Of a DNA stretch of 64,000 nucleotides, positions 11,143 through 19,843 are shown piece after piece. Each line of letters opens with the position of its first letter. Positions within the stretch are counted from its first letter, which is position 1. This DNA is from Acidobacteriota bacterium (lineage in GTDB: Bacteria > Acidobacteriota > Terriglobia > Terriglobales > SCQP01). The DNA lies in the NCBI GenBank assembly GCA_027459505.1, contig DAIDIE010000040.1:112211-176210 (forward strand). Reading direction: 5' to 3'. The position numbers were made by a program, and so were the translations under genes. A model generated the notes under the pieces. It searched no databases, was not told where the DNA came from, and saw only the letters and a list, made by a program, of their open reading frames with translations.

Positions 11143-12246
11143 TCACGCTATCAGCATGCAGTCCCCGTAGCTGAGAAAGCGGTACTCCTTCTCCAGTGCG
11201 TGGCGGTAAGCCTGCCGCATCACTTCCGTTCCGGCAAACGCCGCCACCAGCAAGAGCAGCGTCGAGCGGGGGGCATGAAAATTGGTCAGCAGTGCGTCCA
11301 CGCTGGCGATTTGCTGGCCGGGATACAAAAACAGCTGGGTCTCGCCGCTCGCCGCGCGCACTTGGCCGCCATGCTGGCGCGCGCTGGTCTCCAGCGTGCG
11401 CACCACCGTGGTTCCCACCGCGACCACGCGCCCGCCCGCCGCGCGCGTGGACTGTATGGCCGCCGCGGTCTCCTCGCTGATGCTGAAGCTTTCCGCGTGC
11501 ATGACATGCTCTTCAACCACATCCACATGCATGGGCTGGAATGTGCCCAGGCCAACGTGCAACGTGACCTCCGCCGTCCGCACGCCCCGGGCGCGAAGCT
11601 GCTCGAAAATCTCCGGCGTGAAGTGCAGCCCCGCGGTGGGCGCGGCAACCGATCCCGTTGAGCGCGCAAACACCGTCTGGTAGCGTTCGCGATCTTCCAA
11701 ACGGTCTGGCGCTCCGCGCTCACGATGAATATAGGGCGGCAGCGGCATGTGCCCCAGGCGGTCGAGGAGCGTCTGGAATGCTTCCTGCCCACCATTCCAG
11801 GTGAAGCGCAGCTGCCGTTCCCCAAAGGCGCCGCGGCCAATGATTTCGGCCGAGAGCTCCTCCCCAAAAGACAGCCGCTCCCCATTGGCCAGTTTGCGCC
11901 CCGGGCGGACCAGCCCCTCCCAGCAATCGTCCGCAAGCTGCCTTGTCAGCAGCACTTCAATGAGCCCATGCAGGTAGTCGCGATGCGCCGGGTTGCGCAG
12001 GGACGGGGGCGGTTGGGCGTGAACACCCTGGCGATAACCATAGAGGCGGGCGGGAAAGACCCGGCTGTTGTTCACTACCAGCAGGTCGCCCGTTTGCAGC
12101 AGGCTGGGGAGATCGCGAAACCAGCGGTCTTCCAGCCGCCCGCCGCGCCGCTCCACCAGCAACATGCGCGAGGCGTCGCGCTGCGCCGCCGGCGCCTGCG
12201 CAATGCGCTCCTCCGGCAGTTCGTAATCAAACTCCTCAACCCGCAT
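11143..12246 (-). CDS. queA: S-adenosylmethionine:tRNA ribosyltransferase-isomerase (QueA)
   Basis: Transfers and isomerises the ribosyl moiety of SAM onto 7-aminomethyl-7-deazaguanine in tRNA, giving epoxyqueuosine. The protein begins MRVEEFDYELPEERIAQAP, the standard QueA N-terminus, and carries LLVVNNSRVFPARL, GSVAAPTAGLHFTPEI, THHVGLGTF-like VTLHVGLGTFQPM and LLTNFHAPRSTLLLLVAAF. I chose the start at 12246 because the frame's 30 upstream codons show no QueA similarity; the product is 367 aa, near the usual size. It is divergent from the aldolase gene, with a 101-bp intergenic region that must hold both promoters. Confidence 0.96.
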   Translation of the reverse strand: MRVEEFDYELPEERIAQAPAAQRDASRMLLVERRGGRLEDRWFRDLPSLLQTGDLLVVNNSRVFPARLYGYRQGVHAQPPPSLRNPAHRDYLHGLIEVLLTRQLADDCWEGLVRPGRKLANGERLSFGEELSAEIIGRGAFGERQLRFTWNGGQEAFQTLLDRLGHMPLPPYIHRERGAPDRLEDRERYQTVFARSTGSVAAPTAGLHFTPEIFEQLRARGVRTAEVTLHVGLGTFQPMHVDVVEEHVMHAESFSISEETAAAIQSTRAAGGRVVAVGTTVVRTLETSARQHGGQVRAASGETQLFLYPGQQIASVDALLTNFHAPRSTLLLLVAAFAGTEVMRQAYRHALEKEYRFLSYGDCMLIA

Positions 12247-12347
12247 AGATTCAGCATGACATGCTGGCCTGGGCCTCGCATTTGTGCAACCCCCATCCAG
12301 TGGCGTACCCTTAGGAGCGCAGCGCTCCGAGTGCACGCAATCCGGCC

Positions 12348-13139
12348 ATGCAGACCGAACACGAACTTCGCCAAACCATCCTCAAGATCGGCAAGCTGCT
12401 GCACGAGCGCCAGCTCGTGGCCGCCTCCGACGGCAACATCTCGATTCGCTTGGGCGATGGCCGTATCCTGACCACCCCAACCTCCATGAGCAAGGGCATG
12501 ATGGAGGCCGAAGATCTGGTCATTACCGACGCCAACGGCAAAAAGCTCAGTGGACGGCGCAACGCTTCCAGCGAGCTGGCCATGCACCTGCTGATCTATA
12601 AACTGCGCCCCGAGGTGAATGGCGTGGTCCATGCCCACCCGCCGGTATCGACCGGCTTCGCCGCCGCCGGCTTGCCGTTGAATCAGGCGCTGCTGGCGGA
12701 GGTGGTGTTGGCGCTGGGCTGCGTCCCCCTCGCTCCCTACGGCACCACGGGAACACCCGAACTGAGCGACGCCCTGCGCCCCCTCATCCCGCAATTCGAC
12801 GCCATCCTCATGGCGAACCATGGTGTGGTGACCTACGCGGAAGACGTCATGCGCGCCTACTTCAAAATGGAAACTGTCGAGCACTTTGCCAAGATTGCCC
12901 TGGTCACCCACCAGCTCGGGCGTCAGGTGCTGCTGGGGCCGCAGGAAGTTGAGAAGCTGATGGAGGCACGCCGCCGCTATGAGGGCATCACGACGGCCGC
13001 CAATCCCATGGTGGGCTGTCCCGTCACTGCGCCCGCGGGGGGGGCCTCTGATGACCCAGCCGCTCAGCGCTTCTGGGTCACGGAAAAGGAGTTGGCCGAA
13101 ATGGTGGAACGCGCTGTGGCCAGGCTCACCCAGCATTAA
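12348..13139 (+). CDS. Class II aldolase / L-fuculose-phosphate aldolase-like, with C-terminal helical tail
   Basis: Zinc-dependent aldolase of the FucA/adducin family, which cleaves sugar 1-phosphates to DHAP and an aldehyde. The catalytic Glu is E76 (SSELAMH); the zinc ligands are H95 and H97 (VHAHPP) and H158 (ANHGVV). SDGNISIR (phosphate loop) and YGTTGTPEL are also typical. The catalytic domain ends near residue 214. A Pro/Gly/Ala-rich linker then leads to an amphipathic C-terminal helix, residues 244-260 (VTEKELAEMVERAVARL). That layout matches encapsulation peptides of microcompartment cargo, and a shell operon lies at 49.9-51.1 kb; this link is inference. At 263 aa it is ~45 residues longer than E. 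coli FucA. The neighbours (queA, a kinase) do not define the substrate. Confidence 0.88.
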   Translation: MQTEHELRQTILKIGKLLHERQLVAASDGNISIRLGDGRILTTPTSMSKGMMEAEDLVITDANGKKLSGRRNASSELAMHLLIYKLRPEVNGVVHAHPPVSTGFAAAGLPLNQALLAEVVLALGCVPLAPYGTTGTPELSDALRPLIPQFDAILMANHGVVTYAEDVMRAYFKMETVEHFAKIALVTHQLGRQVLLGPQEVEKLMEARRRYEGITTAANPMVGCPVTAPAGGASDDPAAQRFWVTEKELAEMVERAVARLTQH

Positions 13140-13242
13140 CCAGTATTTGTTCTCCCGTCCGCGACAACCCCCCCCCTCCAACCCGCCGTCTAACATAGAG
13201 CGAGATTGCGCTCGATGCCGGGGCGTGCTCTCCTCCCCGGTT

Positions 13243-14724
13243 ATGTTCCCGTTCCGAAAATACTTTGTGCCTCCCCTCGTCGCCGCCGGCATCGCCGCGA
13301 TGGCTACGATTGGCTTGTTTCTGGCCCACGGAGACCGTGAAATCCCCCTGCTCGTCTTTCTGCCCGGCATCGCCCTCGTTGATTACTTGTTTGGCGCTCT
13401 GGGTGGGGTGAGCGCCGTCGCCTTCAGCGTTCTGGGAACGGTCTGGTTCCGCTCGGTCAAGTACCAGACGGGCTACATGCCACACCGGCTCTACGTCGCA
13501 CCCAGACTGGAAGACGAAATCATTCTGCTCCTGGTCGGACTGTTTACCGTGTGGATCATGGAGCAACGCCGCAAAAGCGGCGAACAGGCGCAGAGCGGAC
13601 AACAACAGTTCTGGCAGCTGTTGCAGACCATGCCGGATGCCGTGCTCATCTTTGACCGCGACGCCCGGCTCATCAAAGCCAATCCCGCCGCCTACAGGAT
13701 GAGCGGCCGCAGCCCGGAGGAGATCCTTGGAAAGACCGCCGGGGAACTGCGCCAGCTGGTTTACACCAGCGGCAATGAGCCGGCGCACCGCACCATTGAG
13801 GACGCGCTGCAGGGCAAAACGACTTCACAAATTGAATTCGGCTTTTTCGATCGCGAAAAAAAGCGGCAGGTGAAAGCGGTCGGATCGGCAGCGCCCCTGC
13901 GTAACGCGCGCCAGCACATCACCGGCGCCATCCTGCTCATCACCGATGTCACCGACCTGCATGCGTTGCAGGGTCGCCTCTCCGATATCGAGCGCCATCA
14001 GCTGATGGGGCGCATGGCTGCCGGCATCACGCACGACTTCAATAACATCCTCGAGGTGGTCGAAAAGGCTGCCACCGTGCTCGATATGGTTGAGGAGTCC
14101 CCCGGTCCGGAGCGCCGGCGCTATGTGGAAATGATTCACCACGCCGCCATGCGCGGCGCCGAGACCATTGGCCGCCTGCGTGACTACCTGGCCGGCGGCA
14201 CCGGCGAAATGACCAGCCTGAACATCAACGACGCCGTGCGCGACGCCGTCGAGCTCACGCGCCCGCTCTGGAAAGGCCGCCGCAATGTGGAAGTGATTGC
14301 CGAGTTGGGCGAGGTTCCGGAAATTCGCGGCAATATGGTCGACTTGCGCCGCGTCCTCACCAACCTGATCTTCAATGCGCTCGAAGCCATCGGCGACGCG
14401 GAGGGCACCGTCAAGGTCCATACCGAGTTCGACGCGCCTCGCGTGCGCTGCTGGGTCGAGGACAGTGGTCCGGGCATTCCGCAGGAGCAGCAGGAACAGC
14501 TTTTTATGCCGTATCACACCACAAAACCGAGCGGCACAGGCCTGGGCCTGTCCAGCGCGCAAAAGATCATTTTGGCCCACGGCGGCAACTTCACCTTCTA
14601 TAGCGAGCACGGCCGCGGCACCCGCTTCAATATAGAATTGCCTGTCCAGCAAGCGAAAGCGGGCGGATCCCAGACCGTACCCACCTTCGCCAGCAATCCT
14701 TCCAATAGCGAAAGCGCCGCCTGA
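13243..14724 (+). CDS. Membrane-bound PAS sensor histidine kinase (orphan)
   Basis: From ATG 13243 the product is 493 aa. The N-terminus has about four membrane segments in the first ~110 residues (YFVPPLVAAGIAAMATIGLF, LLVFLPGIALVDYLFGALGG, and two more). A PAS domain follows (LLQTMPDAVLIFDRDARLI, about 125-235), then an NtrB-like H box (GITHDFNNIL), an N box (NLIFNALEAIGD) and ATP-lid motifs (EDSGPGIP, TTKPSGTGLGLSSAQKI). All residues needed for autophosphorylation are present. No response regulator is adjacent, so its partner is elsewhere. The long upstream extension of the open frame overlaps the aldolase gene and is not used. It lies 104 bases after the aldolase and before hemE. Confidence 0.9.
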   Translation: MFPFRKYFVPPLVAAGIAAMATIGLFLAHGDREIPLLVFLPGIALVDYLFGALGGVSAVAFSVLGTVWFRSVKYQTGYMPHRLYVAPRLEDEIILLLVGLFTVWIMEQRRKSGEQAQSGQQQFWQLLQTMPDAVLIFDRDARLIKANPAAYRMSGRSPEEILGKTAGELRQLVYTSGNEPAHRTIEDALQGKTTSQIEFGFFDREKKRQVKAVGSAAPLRNARQHITGAILLITDVTDLHALQGRLSDIERHQLMGRMAAGITHDFNNILEVVEKAATVLDMVEESPGPERRRYVEMIHHAAMRGAETIGRLRDYLAGGTGEMTSLNINDAVRDAVELTRPLWKGRRNVEVIAELGEVPEIRGNMVDLRRVLTNLIFNALEAIGDAEGTVKVHTEFDAPRVRCWVEDSGPGIPQEQQEQLFMPYHTTKPSGTGLGLSSAQKIILAHGGNFTFYSEHGRGTRFNIELPVQQAKAGGSQTVPTFASNPSNSESAA

Positions 14725-14816
14725 CCCAGCCTTTGTCCCGGGCGGATCCCATCAAATGGGCTCTGCCCATTAATTGTCGCAGCAACGATTCCGTTGCGCA
14801 TGCTACGCTTCAATTC

Positions 14817-15893
14817 ATGTGGGATCGTTTCGTGCGCGCCTGTCGCAGTGAAAAAGTGGATCGCACCCCAGTCTGGTTCATGCGCCAGGCGGGGCGCTAT
14901 ATGCCTGAGTACCAGCAGGTACGGGCGCATCATTCCATCCTGGATATCTGTCACAACCCCGGCCTGGCCGCCGAAGTCACCATCACCGCAGCCGAACAAC
15001 TGGGCGTCGACGCCGCCATCATCTTTGCCGATCTGCTGCTTCCCGCCGAACCGCTTGGCCTGAAGCTGCGCTTCGAGCAGGGCGAGGGCCCCATTGTCGA
15101 GCCCGCCATCCGCGATCGCATCGCCATTGCCTCCCTCAAAACCGAGCTCAATGGCGCTCTGGGCTATGTCTCCGAGGCCATCACCAAGGTCAAAAAGCAC
15201 TTCCACAACAAGTTGCCGGTGATCGGCTTCGCGGGCGCTCCCTTCACCTTGGCCAGCTACTTGATCGAAGGCGGAAGCTCGCGCTCCTTCGCTCTGACCA
15301 AGACGTTGATGTACAACGATCCCGCGGCCTGGGCGCGGCTCATGGAAAAAATCTGCCCGGTGCTGGTCGAGTTCCTCTCCGAGCAGGTGCAGGCGGGGGC
15401 GGACGTGATTCAGCTCTTCGACAGTTGGGCGGGCGCCCTCTCCGAAGAGGATTACCGCCACCATGCCCTGCCCTACAACCAGCTCATCGTCGACGCCATT
15501 CAGGATTTGGGTGTGCCGGTAATTTATTTTTCCACCGGCACCGGCGGCTACCTGGAAACGGTGCGCGAGACCCATGCCTCCGTGATCGGTGTCGACTGGC
15601 GCGTTCGGCTCGACACGGCCCGCGCGCGCCTCTCCGTTGTCGCCTACCCGCCTCCCGCAGTGATGGGTAACCTCGATCCGCTCCGTCTGTTCGCCCCGCA
15701 GGAATCCATCAAGCGCTCCGTGGACGACATCCTGCAGCAGGGCGCCGAACGGCCCGGCCACATCTTCAATCTTGGCCATGGCATTCTGCCGGATACGCCG
15801 GTGGAAAACGTGAAGGCGATCGTGCAGTGGGTAAAAGACGGGCCGCGTTACACCGAGCAGCCGGCAAGCGGCCCGGTCAAGGCGGCGCTTTAG
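14817..15893 (+). CDS. hemE: Uroporphyrinogen decarboxylase
   Basis: Decarboxylates the four acetate groups of uroporphyrinogen III to give coproporphyrinogen III in heme biosynthesis. The signature PVWFMRQAGRYMPEY is at the N-terminus, and the family motif GFAGAPFTLASYLIEGG lies mid-protein. DLLLPAEPLGLKLRFEQGEGP, QLFDSWAGAL and FNLGHGILPDTP also match. I chose ATG 14817, giving 358 aa, because family members begin at MWDRFVRAC and the earlier codons are unrelated. No strong Shine-Dalgarno is visible. A protoporphyrinogen oxidase-type gene follows 48 bases downstream in the same direction, forming a heme pair. Confidence 0.96.
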   Translation: MWDRFVRACRSEKVDRTPVWFMRQAGRYMPEYQQVRAHHSILDICHNPGLAAEVTITAAEQLGVDAAIIFADLLLPAEPLGLKLRFEQGEGPIVEPAIRDRIAIASLKTELNGALGYVSEAITKVKKHFHNKLPVIGFAGAPFTLASYLIEGGSSRSFALTKTLMYNDPAAWARLMEKICPVLVEFLSEQVQAGADVIQLFDSWAGALSEEDYRHHALPYNQLIVDAIQDLGVPVIYFSTGTGGYLETVRETHASVIGVDWRVRLDTARARLSVVAYPPPAVMGNLDPLRLFAPQESIKRSVDDILQQGAERPGHIFNLGHGILPDTPVENVKAIVQWVKDGPRYTEQPASGPVKAAL

Positions 15894-15941
15894 CCGCCTA
15901 ATCACCAGGAGTTCCGCGGTTTTCGGAATCGTAGCGAGCCA

Positions 15942-17390
15942 GTGCAGGCCCGCCCTTCCCGGGTGCTTGAGCTCAGCCCCCGCCCGTTTGCCACACGCGT
16001 GACTGTCAACCCCAGCTTCGTGATTGTGGGCGCCGGCATTGCCGGTCTGAGTGCCGCCTGGGAGCTGGCGCGCACTGTTGATCCCACTCAAATTTTCATC
16101 CTTGAGGCCAGTGACCGCACCGGCGGCGTGCTGCAAAGCCTTCCACGCGAGGGATTCCTCCTCGAAGAAGGAGCGGACTCCTTCCTCACCGCAAAGCCGG
16201 CCGCCACGCAGCTTGCCCGGGAACTCGGATTGGGCGATCAGCTCAGCGGTTCGCGCGATCAGCAGCGCAAGACATTCATTTATCAGGCAGGCAGGATGTG
16301 GGACCTGCCCGAGGGCTGGCGCATGGTCGCCCCTGCGCGTGTTTCCCCTATTCTTGGAACCGGGCTGCTGCCCTGGAGCGAACGGCTCGCCACCGCGGCG
16401 CGGATGACGGGATTGTTCCCAACGCCTCCCCCGGCCAGCGAAGAGGAGAGTGTCGCTACTTTGGTCCGGCGCCACTGCGGAGAGGCCAGCCTGCGCCGCA
16501 TTGCCGCACCGCTCTTGTCCGGCGTGTATGGCGGTGATCCCGAAAGCCTGAGTGCCACCTGGACGGTGCCGCGCCTGGCGCAGGCCGCGCAGGAGAGTAG
16601 GCTCTGGAAGCTGCTGCGCCAGCCAGTGGCTGCCGGCTCAGACTCGACCTTCACCACGTTAGGCGACGGTATGGGAAGCCTGGCGGCGGCCCTGACCTCG
16701 GCGCTGCTGGCCAAGGGCGTCAACCTGGAGCTGGGCTGTCCGGTGCAGGAGGTCGTCCCTCAACCCCAGGGTGGCTTCCGGCTCAAGCTTCCTACCGGCG
16801 GCGGTTACTCAGCGGAGTCGCTTGTCGTCGCCCTCCCCGCGCCCCGCGCGGCCTCCCTCTTTGCCGCAAGTGTTCCAACCGTTGCCCACGCCCTGCGCCA
16901 GATCCGCTACGGCTCTTCCGTCACCGTGAACCTCGCCTTCCGCCCCGCTCCGCAACTTCCTCAGGGCTTCGGCTTTTTGGTTCCGGCGACCAGGGAAAAC
17001 CGCGCCCTGCGCCTGCGTGCCTGCACCTTCGCCCATCGCAAGTTCGACCACCGCGCTCCAGAGGGAGACGCGCTGCTGCGTGTCTTCTACGGAGGCATGC
17101 TCGATCCCGAAGTTCTGCGGCTACCGGATATCGAGATCGTGAATCTGGCGCGGGAAGAACTGCGGCAAACCTGCGGCATCGGCGCCACCCCCAACTTCAC
17201 CACCGTGCATCGCTGGCGCGAGGCGCTGGCGCAATATGAAGTGGGACACGGCGCCCGCCTGCAAGTCATCGCCACCGCCCTGGCGCCCTTTCCCCGGCTG
17301 CGTCTCGCCGGCAATGCCTACCAGGGCATTGGCGTTCCCGACTGCATAGAAAACGGAGCCCGCGCCGCGCGCGAGCTGCTCGCGGGGTAA
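15942..17390 (+). CDS. hemY: Protoporphyrinogen/coproporphyrinogen oxidase (HemY type)
   Basis: FAD-dependent oxidase acting on protoporphyrinogen IX, or on coproporphyrinogen III in bacteria using the coproporphyrin-dependent route. The Rossmann fingerprint is FVIVGAGIAGLSAAWELA, followed by EASDRTGGVLQS and LEEGADSFLTAKP. The C-terminus has LRLAGNAYQGIGVPDCIENG, the usual second FAD-binding block. It directly follows hemE, which supports the assignment. The start is uncertain: GTG 15942 gives 482 aa, while GTG 15999 lies just before the first beta strand and would remove 19 poorly conserved residues. Neither has a convincing ribosome binding site. Confidence 0.9.
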   Translation: MQARPSRVLELSPRPFATRVTVNPSFVIVGAGIAGLSAAWELARTVDPTQIFILEASDRTGGVLQSLPREGFLLEEGADSFLTAKPAATQLARELGLGDQLSGSRDQQRKTFIYQAGRMWDLPEGWRMVAPARVSPILGTGLLPWSERLATAARMTGLFPTPPPASEEESVATLVRRHCGEASLRRIAAPLLSGVYGGDPESLSATWTVPRLAQAAQESRLWKLLRQPVAAGSDSTFTTLGDGMGSLAAALTSALLAKGVNLELGCPVQEVVPQPQGGFRLKLPTGGGYSAESLVVALPAPRAASLFAASVPTVAHALRQIRYGSSVTVNLAFRPAPQLPQGFGFLVPATRENRALRLRACTFAHRKFDHRAPEGDALLRVFYGGMLDPEVLRLPDIEIVNLAREELRQTCGIGATPNFTTVHRWREALAQYEVGHGARLQVIATALAPFPRLRLAGNAYQGIGVPDCIENGARAARELLAG

Positions 17391-17496
17391 GCGCCGCGAA
17401 GCACGGCGGCTCGTCAACTCCCGAACAGGGACAATTGAATAGCCCCCAGGCACGCTCCCGATCGCCTTCATGACTCTATCTAGTCATAATGGAGGC

Positions 17497-17757
17497 ATGA
17501 CACGCGTGCGGATCGCAGAGCTGAAGGCAAAGCTTAGCGAACATCCGCGTGCAGTGCGTAGCGGTGAGACCCTTACGGTTCTCGACAGGGAAACCCCCAT
17601 CGCTCAGATCGTGCCGGTTCACGAAAGTGGCGCACTGAAGGTCCGGCTGCCGGAGCCCGGCACACCACGCCCCAACCGAATTCGCATCGCCAAGCCAGTG
17701 CCCGCAAAAACAGACATTCTTGCCCTCCTTCTTGAAGAACGGCAGAATCAACGTTGA
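17497..17757 (+). CDS. Phd/YefM-like antitoxin
   Basis: An 86-residue protein starting at ATG 17497, with GGAG 4-5 bases upstream. The N-terminus (TRVRIAELKAKLSEH) and the central block LTVLDRETPIAQIVPV match the type II antitoxin family Phd/YefM, which binds operator DNA through its N-terminal domain and a toxin through its C-terminus. The C-terminus ends KTDILALLLEERQNQR, typical of partners of VapC-type toxins. Its stop overlaps TTG 17754, the start of a PIN-toxin frame that is cut short after 30 codons. The antitoxin is therefore intact without a functional toxin. Confidence 0.8.
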   Translation: MTRVRIAELKAKLSEHPRAVRSGETLTVLDRETPIAQIVPVHESGALKVRLPEPGTPRPNRIRIAKPVPAKTDILALLLEERQNQR

Positions 17758-17846
17758 TTGCTTACGTCGACGCGGCGCTACTGCTGCGCCATGCCTTCCG
17801 GCAACCCAACGCGTTGCCTGAGTGGCGCCTCATTGAGCGGGGCTAG
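17754..17846 (+). pseudogene. Truncated VapC-like PIN toxin remnant
   Basis: TTG 17754 overlaps the antitoxin stop by 3 bases. The frame reads IAYVDAALLLRHAFRQ and then PNALPEWRLIERG before TAG 17844-17846. The YVDAxxLL start, with the first catalytic Asp, is the canonical beta1 of PIN-domain toxins, which need ~130 residues. Only 30 remain and three catalytic acidic residues are gone, so this cannot be an active RNase. The break lies 45 bases before the tRNA-Leu fragment at 17892, suggesting that the same insertion or deletion removed the rest. Confidence 0.75.
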
Positions 17847-17891
17847 GGAAGCGCCGCTATGCGAAAATAAGCCAGCAGTCCGCATCCCCCG

Positions 17892-17932
17892 GCCCGGGTG
17901 GCGAAACTGGCAGACGCACGGGACTTAAAATC
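17892..17932 (+). repeat. 41-bp 5' fragment of tRNA-Leu(UAA)
   Basis: This stretch is identical to bases 1-41 of the complete tRNA-Leu at 20698-20786, running from the acceptor 5' strand through the anticodon loop (ACTTAAAATC). Identity stops after 17932. Without a 3' half it cannot fold as a tRNA. It is best read as one end (att-like direct repeat) of an insertion between 17933 and 20697. Confidence 0.9.
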
Positions 17933-18412
17933 ACTTCTCGCCACTACGCACCCGAACGCATATGGAAGCGCGAACGGCAATTTACCTTTAGATTCAGTAG
18001 GTTAGCGGTCACACCACGCGCAAGGGTACGCATCGGACTTCATCTGATTGCAAATCCAAGTGACACCGCAACTGACACCAGCAGGTTCATGGTGGGGCGC
18101 AATCCGGATTTGCTCCGTCGCGGAGGTGCCAGGGAAGTTTTGTTATTCTGAGAAGTCTTCGGGCTAGGAGCCGTTGTCACACGGCTGTTACGCCTCCGGT
18201 GCGGGGCAAAGCCGACGGCCTCAACTTTCAGGCGGTTTTCGGCCAGGCTGGTGCATTGACTCGGGCCACTAGGACTGCTGCATGAGACCCTCAAAAGCAT
18301 TCGACGATTTTATTGCCCTGTCGCGTGCAGTGCTGCGCCGGGATCTGACCCCACTTCGCTGATCTTATTTGGGCACTAGCAGACTTGACTCGCTCAGGGC
18401 CGGGCGTGTCCA
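17933..18412. other. Non-coding stretch inside the tRNA-bounded segment
   Basis: About 480 bases without a convincing gene. Short open frames exist but have no family resemblance, ribosome binding site or plausible composition. It could be the eroded end of an integrase or of the split VapC locus; nothing in it proves this. Confidence 0.5.
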
Positions 18413-19168
18413 ATGAACACCATAGCTGAGCAGGATACGCTGTCGCTGACCGCATTGCTTCAGGAGATGGCGCTCTTCATGTGGAAAGGGTGGCCAAGGG
18501 ATATGGAACTCTCCAGTATTGCTGACAATCTCAACTCTTTTGCTATTCGCGGAAACTGCCCGCACTGCGAATATGCAGCAGCCTTTCAGACGGTGACTTC
18601 GGTTTACCAAGGAAGGAACGGCAGGCACGATCAATGCCTCGTCGCTGCCGCGCGTTGTGCTAGCTGCAACGATTTTATCTTGGCGATACTCCGATTGGAA
18701 TCCAGCGCTTCGGGCTCCAGTAAATGGGTCTACGACGCCCACCATCCTATTGGTAAGCCAAGCGACGGCGGGTACGAAGATGTACCGGAAGGGCCGAGGC
18801 TCGACTTCCAAGAGGCGCTTCGATGTCGCTGGGTGGACGCATATAACGCGACAATCGAGATGTGCAGGCGCTGCCTGGAATCAAGCTGTATAGAATTTGG
18901 AGCCGACTCAAACCTAGCCCTCAACGACATGATCAATTGGGTTCATAAGCAGGGGAAGATAACCGTTTCACTCTTTGATATGGCCCACAAGATCAAGCTT
19001 GGTGGGAACCGAGCGGCCCATCCTTCGGACAGAACTCTGACGGAAAAGGATGCGGATGCGGTGGTCGAGTTCACTCGCATGTATCTGTACCACGTTTACG
19101 TCATGCCCGCAAACATGGCCAGGTTCAATTTCGACAAACCCAACCTGAAGGAAGGCAAGACGACATGA
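18413..19168 (+). CDS. DUF4145 domain-containing protein
   Basis: A 251-residue soluble protein. CPHC (about residues 45-48) and CASC (about 83-86) suggest a zinc-knuckle half. The C-terminal helical half carries the DUF4145 pattern: ARxLE-like MCRRCLESSCIEFG, then GKITVSLFDMAHKIKLGGNRAAHP with the GNxAAH motif. DUF4145 occurs alone or fused to restriction and other defence or nucleic-acid proteins; the biochemical role is unknown. The codon use (frequent AAT, ATT, TCT, AAG) is less GC-biased than that of flanking core genes, consistent with transfer. It lies inside the tRNA-Leu-bounded segment and converges on the next gene. Confidence 0.75.
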   Translation: MNTIAEQDTLSLTALLQEMALFMWKGWPRDMELSSIADNLNSFAIRGNCPHCEYAAAFQTVTSVYQGRNGRHDQCLVAAARCASCNDFILAILRLESSASGSSKWVYDAHHPIGKPSDGGYEDVPEGPRLDFQEALRCRWVDAYNATIEMCRRCLESSCIEFGADSNLALNDMINWVHKQGKITVSLFDMAHKIKLGGNRAAHPSDRTLTEKDADAVVEFTRMYLYHVYVMPANMARFNFDKPNLKEGKTT

Positions 19169-19207
19169 CCAATCGGGAAGCAGAGGCTCATCTGCACTAT
19201 GATGACC

Positions 19208-19744
19208 CTATTCGCCGTCTTCCACGTCCTCGATGACACACTCGTCTTTTCCCAGAGATCCAGTCGTGCTGGGCTTCAGTACGACGTCCCACCGCTTCCG
19301 AATTGGAAACCCCCCCTCCGTGCTTGATCGCACATCAAACATTGTGTATTGAAACCCGTTGCTCCCGTAGGGGCCGCTGGTTATTTCCTTGAAGTCGCGC
19401 ACGTCGAAAAGCGTCGTGACGTGCTCCAGTTTGAGAGGGTCCCAAAGAAAGACCACTGACTGACTATTCCCCTGCTTCTGATCCTCCATGTACTGGTTGG
19501 CAACAGAATCACAATCCTGAAACCAGTGCTGCTCCTCCTTTTGGCTATCGGTAGCCTTGCTCTCCGACTTGTCAATTAAGGAGCCAGCCAGAAGTAGAGC
19601 GACCAACCCTGCGGCTCCGACCAGTTCCCGAGTTCGCGCCCTGCGCGCCTGGGTATTGGCAGCCGCTGGGAGCGGAGATCCGCAAAATGTACAAAATCTC
19701 TGACCGACTTCGAAAGTAATATTGCACTTTGGGCAGTTGGCCAT
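19208..19744 (-). CDS. Zinc-ribbon membrane protein
   Basis: 178 residues. The N-terminus is a four-cysteine zinc ribbon (CPKC at 4-7, CTFCG at 18-22). A short basic linker and one membrane segment (VGAAGLVALLLAGSLI, about residues 42-57) follow, then a ~110-residue mixed alpha/beta domain predicted outside the cytoplasm. The tail is acidic (ECVIEDVEDGE). No enzymatic motif is visible. Such zinc-ribbon/TM proteins are common accessory genes of unknown role. It is convergent with the DUF4145 gene and followed upstream on the same strand by a lipoprotein gene, which may be co-transcribed. Confidence 0.65.
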   Translation of the reverse strand: MANCPKCNITFEVGQRFCTFCGSPLPAAANTQARRARTRELVGAAGLVALLLAGSLIDKSESKATDSQKEEQHWFQDCDSVANQYMEDQKQGNSQSVVFLWDPLKLEHVTTLFDVRDFKEITSGPYGSNGFQYTMFDVRSSTEGGFPIRKRWDVVLKPSTTGSLGKDECVIEDVEDGE

Positions 19745-19843
19745 TTCAATTCACCTCAACAGGCACGGGCCATTCCCAAAACCAACTCGCCGAAGAAAGG
19801 CTCCGGTCCGGGAGGGAGCGTGGCCGCAAATGATGGGCAAGCG

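Noticed and set aside
12979..13242. Upstream extension of the histidine kinase frame
   Set aside because: It overlaps the aldolase gene, is Arg/Pro-rich, and the membrane helices begin only at ATG 13243.
17892..17932. Second functional tRNA-Leu
   Set aside because: Only the 5' 41 bases are present; the anticodon stem 3' strand, variable arm, T-arm and acceptor 3' strand are missing.
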